DNA of 64,000 nt from Chryseobacterium jejuense (GTDB lineage Bacteria > Bacteroidota > Bacteroidia > Flavobacteriales > Weeksellaceae): the NCBI RefSeq assembly GCF_017877355.1, contig NZ_JAGIPR010000014.1, positions 1 through 64,000 on the forward strand, written 5' to 3'. A model generated the notes under the pieces. The model saw nothing but the letters and a program-made list of their open reading frames with translations. It was not told the DNA's origin and did no database searches. Position 1 is the first letter of the stretch. Each line of letters opens with the position of its first letter. Shown piece by piece: positions 61,997-64,000 of this stretch. The position numbers were made by a program, and so were the translations under genes.

Positions 61997-63418
61997 TTAC
62001 TTCAAATAAATCTTTTTAGCGAGCTGTCCAATCTGCTTGAGTTTTGCCTGCGTATCTTCTGACCAAGGAAGTCCAATACAAAGTCTCATACAGTTTTCAA
62101 ACTGTTTCTGGAAAGTAAACATTCTTCCGGGAGCAATACTTATATTCTGTTTGATGGCAAGATCATAAAGCTCTGTAGTACGGATTTTCTTATCAAATTC
62201 TACCCATAAGGACAATCCTCCCTGTGGGCGACTGGTTTTGGTTCCTTCCGGAAAGTATTCAGCGATGGTTTGTACATAATTCTGATAATTACTTTGCAAC
62301 GTCTTTCTAAGCTGCTGAAGATGCTTTTCATACCTTCCGGACTTCAAGAAGTTAGCAACAGCCTCATTCACAATTGAAATAGAAGATGTGGAATGCAAAA
62401 GTTTAAGCTTTAAGATCTTATCTTTATATTTTCCAGGCGCAATCCAGCCTACACGATATCCCGGAGCCAATGTTTTTGAAATAGAGCTACAATACAGCAC
62501 ATTCCCATCTTTATCAAAAGATTTGCAGCATTTCGGACGGGTAGAGCCAAAATAAAGGTCTCCATACACATCATCTTCAATCAAAGGAATATTATTTTCT
62601 GAAAGGATTCTTACAATTTCTTTCTTATTCTCATCAGGCATGCAGCTTCCCAGAGGAGAATTAAAATTAGGAATCAACAAACACAAATCAATTTTGGGAA
62701 TCAGTTTTTTTAAGGCCTCAATTTCTATTCCGGTGGTAGGATGGGTGGGTAATTCTAAAACTTTTAATCCCAATCCGTTGGCCAGCTGAAGAATCCCTGG
62801 ATAACATGGACTTTCAATAGCAATAGTATCTCCTGGTTTCCCTAAGGCCATTAAACAGAAAGATAGGGCATTCATTCCGCCATTTGTAGTAATCAGATCA
62901 TTTTCATGAAGATTTCCAGCCCATTGTAATGAACGTACAGCAATCATTCTTCTCAGCTTCAGGTTTCCCTGTAGTTCTTCATATTCTGTTCCACCTTCTT
63001 TTAATTCTCTTATAGCATGTACAATCTCTTTTTTCAGTTTGGCCTGAGGAAGAAGATCTCCGGATGGAATTCCAATGGAAAAGAAGGTGATATCCTTTTT
63101 ACCCATATTTTCATAGACTTTACTGATAAGCTCATCAGGTTCGTCATTATTGGCAATCAAAGAAGGACGGCTCACTTCAGGCAACGGAAGCTTTACAGAC
63201 AACAATTGGCTTACAAAATATCCGGATTGTGGCTTAGATTCTACAAGAGATTGAGATTCCAGCTCAAGAAAAACACGTTTAGCGGTGTTCATGCTTACCT
63301 GATGTTCACTGCATAGCATTCTTACAGACGGAAGTTTATCTCCTGCCTTTAATACTCCGCTTTTGATCTGGGAGGCGATGCCATCTGCTATTTCTGTATA
63401 TAAAAATTCTTTACTCAT
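61997..63418 (-). CDS. MocR-type GntR regulator with aminotransferase domain
   Basis: 473 aa from ATG 63418 (MSKEFLYTEIADGIASQIKS). In-frame ATG codons at 63436 and 63448 lie on or above the expected transcription start, so they were not chosen. GntR winged helix (about 1-75, LPSVRMLCSEHQVSMNTAKR), then a class I aminotransferase fold with NGGMNALSF, SPCYPG and the PLP lysine in SSISKTLAPGYRVGW. MocR proteins sense PLP or amino compounds and often control a divergent gene, here the EamA transporter. Confidence 0.9.
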   Translation of the reverse strand: MSKEFLYTEIADGIASQIKSGVLKAGDKLPSVRMLCSEHQVSMNTAKRVFLELESQSLVESKPQSGYFVSQLLSVKLPLPEVSRPSLIANNDEPDELISKVYENMGKKDITFFSIGIPSGDLLPQAKLKKEIVHAIRELKEGGTEYEELQGNLKLRRMIAVRSLQWAGNLHENDLITTNGGMNALSFCLMALGKPGDTIAIESPCYPGILQLANGLGLKVLELPTHPTTGIEIEALKKLIPKIDLCLLIPNFNSPLGSCMPDENKKEIVRILSENNIPLIEDDVYGDLYFGSTRPKCCKSFDKDGNVLYCSSISKTLAPGYRVGWIAPGKYKDKILKLKLLHSTSSISIVNEAVANFLKSGRYEKHLQQLRKTLQSNYQNYVQTIAEYFPEGTKTSRPQGGLSLWVEFDKKIRTTELYDLAIKQNISIAPGRMFTFQKQFENCMRLCIGLPWSEDTQAKLKQIGQLAKKIYLK

Positions 63419-63437
63419 TTTTTTAACTGTACTCATA

Positions 63438-63445
63438 CAAATATA
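63438..63445 (-). promoter_or_regulatory. -7 box of the MocR gene
   Basis: TATATTTG on the minus strand, exact TAnnTTTG match, 20 bp above the chosen start. Confidence 0.6.
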
Positions 63446-63461
63446 CAAAACTGATACTGTG

Positions 63462-63488
63462 TTTGTTTGTTTTTCCTCTTTAATTTTG
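63462..63488 (+). promoter_or_regulatory. Promoter of the EamA transporter gene
   Basis: -33-like TTTGTTTG (63462-63469) and -7 box TAATTTTG (63481-63488), 11 bp between, ~25 bp before the ATG at 63514. Shares the 95-bp divergent region with the MocR gene, where MocR is likely to bind. Confidence 0.6.
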
Positions 63489-63513
63489 TCCTTATAATTA
63501 AAAGTTTATCAAA

Positions 63514-64000
63514 ATGATGACAAATACAATTTCAAAAGACCAGGCTTTAAGCGGCTGGATCAATGGTTTCATAGGCGTATTGCTATTTAGCGGTTCTATG
63601 CCAGCCACCAAGCTTGCAGTGATGGAAATGGATCCTATATTTGCAACAATTGCCCGTGCAGTGATTGCAGGAATCTTAGCGCTTTCCGTTTTATTGATTT
63701 ATAAGGAAAAACGCCCGGCAAAACATCAGTTATTTTCCTTAGTACTGGTTGCTATAGGGTGTGTCATAGGATTTCCTTTACTTTCTTCATTAGCCTTGCA
63801 GTATCTTACCTCTGCTCATTCTATTGTATTTTTAGGAATGTTACCTTTGGCTACTGCTATTTTCGGGGTTTTCCGTGGTGGAGAGAAACCACATCCTGTA
63901 TTCTGGATGTTTTCTGTGATTGGCAGCCTTTTAGTTGTTGGCTATGCTTTTTCTCAGGGTATTTCCGCTTCTCCAATTGGAGATATTCTGATGCTTGTGG
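63514..64000 (+). CDS. EamA/DMT family transporter, cut by the window end
   Basis: Open frame from ATG 63514 (MMTNTISKDQALSGWINGF) to the window edge, about 162 codons without a stop. Hydrophobic segments in order include FIGVLLFSGSMPATKLAV, TIARAVIAGILALSVLLI, LVLVAIGCVIGFPLLSSL, SIVFLGMLPLATAIFGV and MFSVIGSLLVVGYAF, the pattern of drug/metabolite transporters (10 helices when complete). Divergent from the MocR regulator, a classic pairing. Substrate unknown. Confidence 0.88.
   Translation, partial: MMTNTISKDQALSGWINGFIGVLLFSGSMPATKLAVMEMDPIFATIARAVIAGILALSVLLIYKEKRPAKHQLFSLVLVAIGCVIGFPLLSSLALQYLTSAHSIVFLGMLPLATAIFGVFRGGEKPHPVFWMFSVIGSLLVVGYAFSQGISASPIGDILMLV

Overview
The window reads as chromosome from a member of the Bacteroidota, most likely family Weeksellaceae and close to Chryseobacterium. 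This rests on low GC, secreted proteins ending in type IX secretion (T9SS) sorting domains, Bacteroidota-type -7 promoter boxes (TAnnTTTG), bacillithiol-linked proteins, an abundance of OmpA/PorT-like small beta-barrels, and short mirrored GGAAG/CTTCC intergenic repeats. Species assignment is inference. I saw no tRNA, rRNA, CRISPR array, IS element or phage.

Layout. 1-4.1 kb: three tandem T9SS-exported M28 aminopeptidases. 4.4-5.1 kb: rpmI-rplT, with its own promoter. 5.1-20.7 kb: accessory block lying between infC (21 kb) and rpmI-rplT, genes that are usually adjacent. It holds a GT-C glycosyltransferase, an alpha/beta hydrolase, a run of orphan immunity-like genes (DUF4274, SUKH/SMI1, DUF4303-like and unknowns, with gene remnants), a TPR histidine kinase/LuxR regulator pair and small lipoproteins, one broken by a 31-bp tandem duplication. 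20.9-23.4 kb: infC (probable AUA start) and thrS. 23.5-25.7 kb: zincin-like DUF4932 protein and M19 dipeptidase. 25.9-31.9 kb: TPR protein and the leucine operon leuA-leuC-leuD-leuB. 32-34 kb: envelope and MazG-like genes. 34.2-35.4 kb: a lipoprotein with a TNT-type NAD glycohydrolase domain beside a candidate immunity gene. 35.8-41.1 kb: two large T9SS metalloproteases. 41.3-45.1 kb: DinB protein, acyl-CoA dehydrogenase, secreted endonuclease I. 45.5-49.2 kb: SatD/DUF3307 pair with three phased operators, purC and purF. 49.4-54.2 kb: a GDPD phosphodiesterase and four beta-barrel outer-membrane proteins, each behind a sigma-54-like -24/-12 promoter. 54.5-59.7 kb: aroB, RluB-type pseudouridine synthase, a 5'-truncated SASA esterase, nicotinamidase and RhlE-like helicase. 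59.9-61.8 kb: bacillithiol redox operon with a Crp/Fnr regulator. 62-64 kb: MocR-type regulator divergent from an EamA transporter cut by the window end.

Themes. Several loci serve extracellular degradation through T9SS (five proteases and a nuclease), biosynthesis (leucine, purine, shikimate), and inter-bacterial conflict (TNT lipoprotein, immunity array). The most interesting signals are the TNT/immunity pair, the sigma-54-like signature shared by the porin paralogues with an extra copy that may drive a small RNA, the 29-bp-phased SatD operators, the duplication-disrupted lipoprotein and the non-AUG start of infC.
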